A DNA stretch of 64,000 nt, taken from Siphonodentalium dalli (taxonomy: Eukaryota > Mollusca > Scaphopoda > Gadilida > Siphonodentaliidae). The stretch is taken from positions 156,725,043-156,789,042 of the forward strand of contig CP136069.1 in NCBI GenBank assembly GCA_032622095.1, read 5' to 3'. The position numbers and the translations under genes are program-made. Below the pieces are notes generated by a model, which was not told where the DNA came from, searched no databases, and saw only the letters and a program-made list of their open reading frames with translations. Positions 63,915 through 64,000 of this stretch are shown piece after piece (the first letter of the stretch is position 1; every line of letters begins with the position of its first letter).

Positions 63915-64000
63915 TAAAAGGCCGCTCGGCCACAATTTCCCCCGAACCGGTGGCTTCATTTGGAGCGGAGGCTTTGTAGAAGTATACTATATGGATAAGA

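Overview
This is animal genomic DNA. It holds one intron-rich host gene buried in mobile-element debris. The gene is the orthologue of CDC73 (parafibromin, HRPT2), a subunit of the RNA polymerase II-associated Paf1 complex. It lies on the + strand in 13 coding exons from 14797 to 49752. Joined at GT-AG junctions, the exons give 1614 nt, that is 537 codons plus TAG, close to the 531 residues of the human protein. The repeats look lophotrochozoan and most like a bivalve mollusc: pearl/HINE-type elements with a tandem-repeat core, dispersed families beginning AGCTCACCTGAG, many TTAA-flanked MITEs, and CR1/I-like and DIRS-like retroelement pieces. The assignment to mollusc is inference; the gene identity is not in doubt.

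Layout. 1-2530: a piggyBac-like MITE, an hAT relic and a LINE tail. 2539-14278: an 11.74-kb nested structure with inverted ends and a perfect 6-bp target duplication (CCGTAC), itself inserted in a degenerate piggyBac-like MITE. It encloses a broken LINE that has an SGNH-esterase ORF1 and an endonuclease/reverse transcriptase ORF2. ORF2 is split by a 2.66-kb tandem-repeat element that made no target duplication. 14331-14796: the presumed CDC73 promoter and 5' UTR. 14797-49752: CDC73. Intron 1 (8.7 kb) carries a minus-strand LINE split by a 4.16-kb repeat, plus two related hAT elements with 8-bp target duplications. Intron 2 carries a third hAT nested in a palindromic MITE. Intron 11 carries a long gag-like ORF of DIRS type. 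Most other introns are built from a few palindromic MITE families. 50100-64000: no recognisable gene, only MITEs, a long-inverted-repeat element, a tRNA-like SINE head and further copies of the tandem-repeat element.

The genes do not form an operon or pathway; CDC73 is the only host gene supported. The main interest is the record of nested insertions. In several places the host element can be read across the insert, so boundaries, target duplications and order of events can be read directly. Apart from CDC73, every coding segment appears to be a transposable-element relic with stops or frameshifts.
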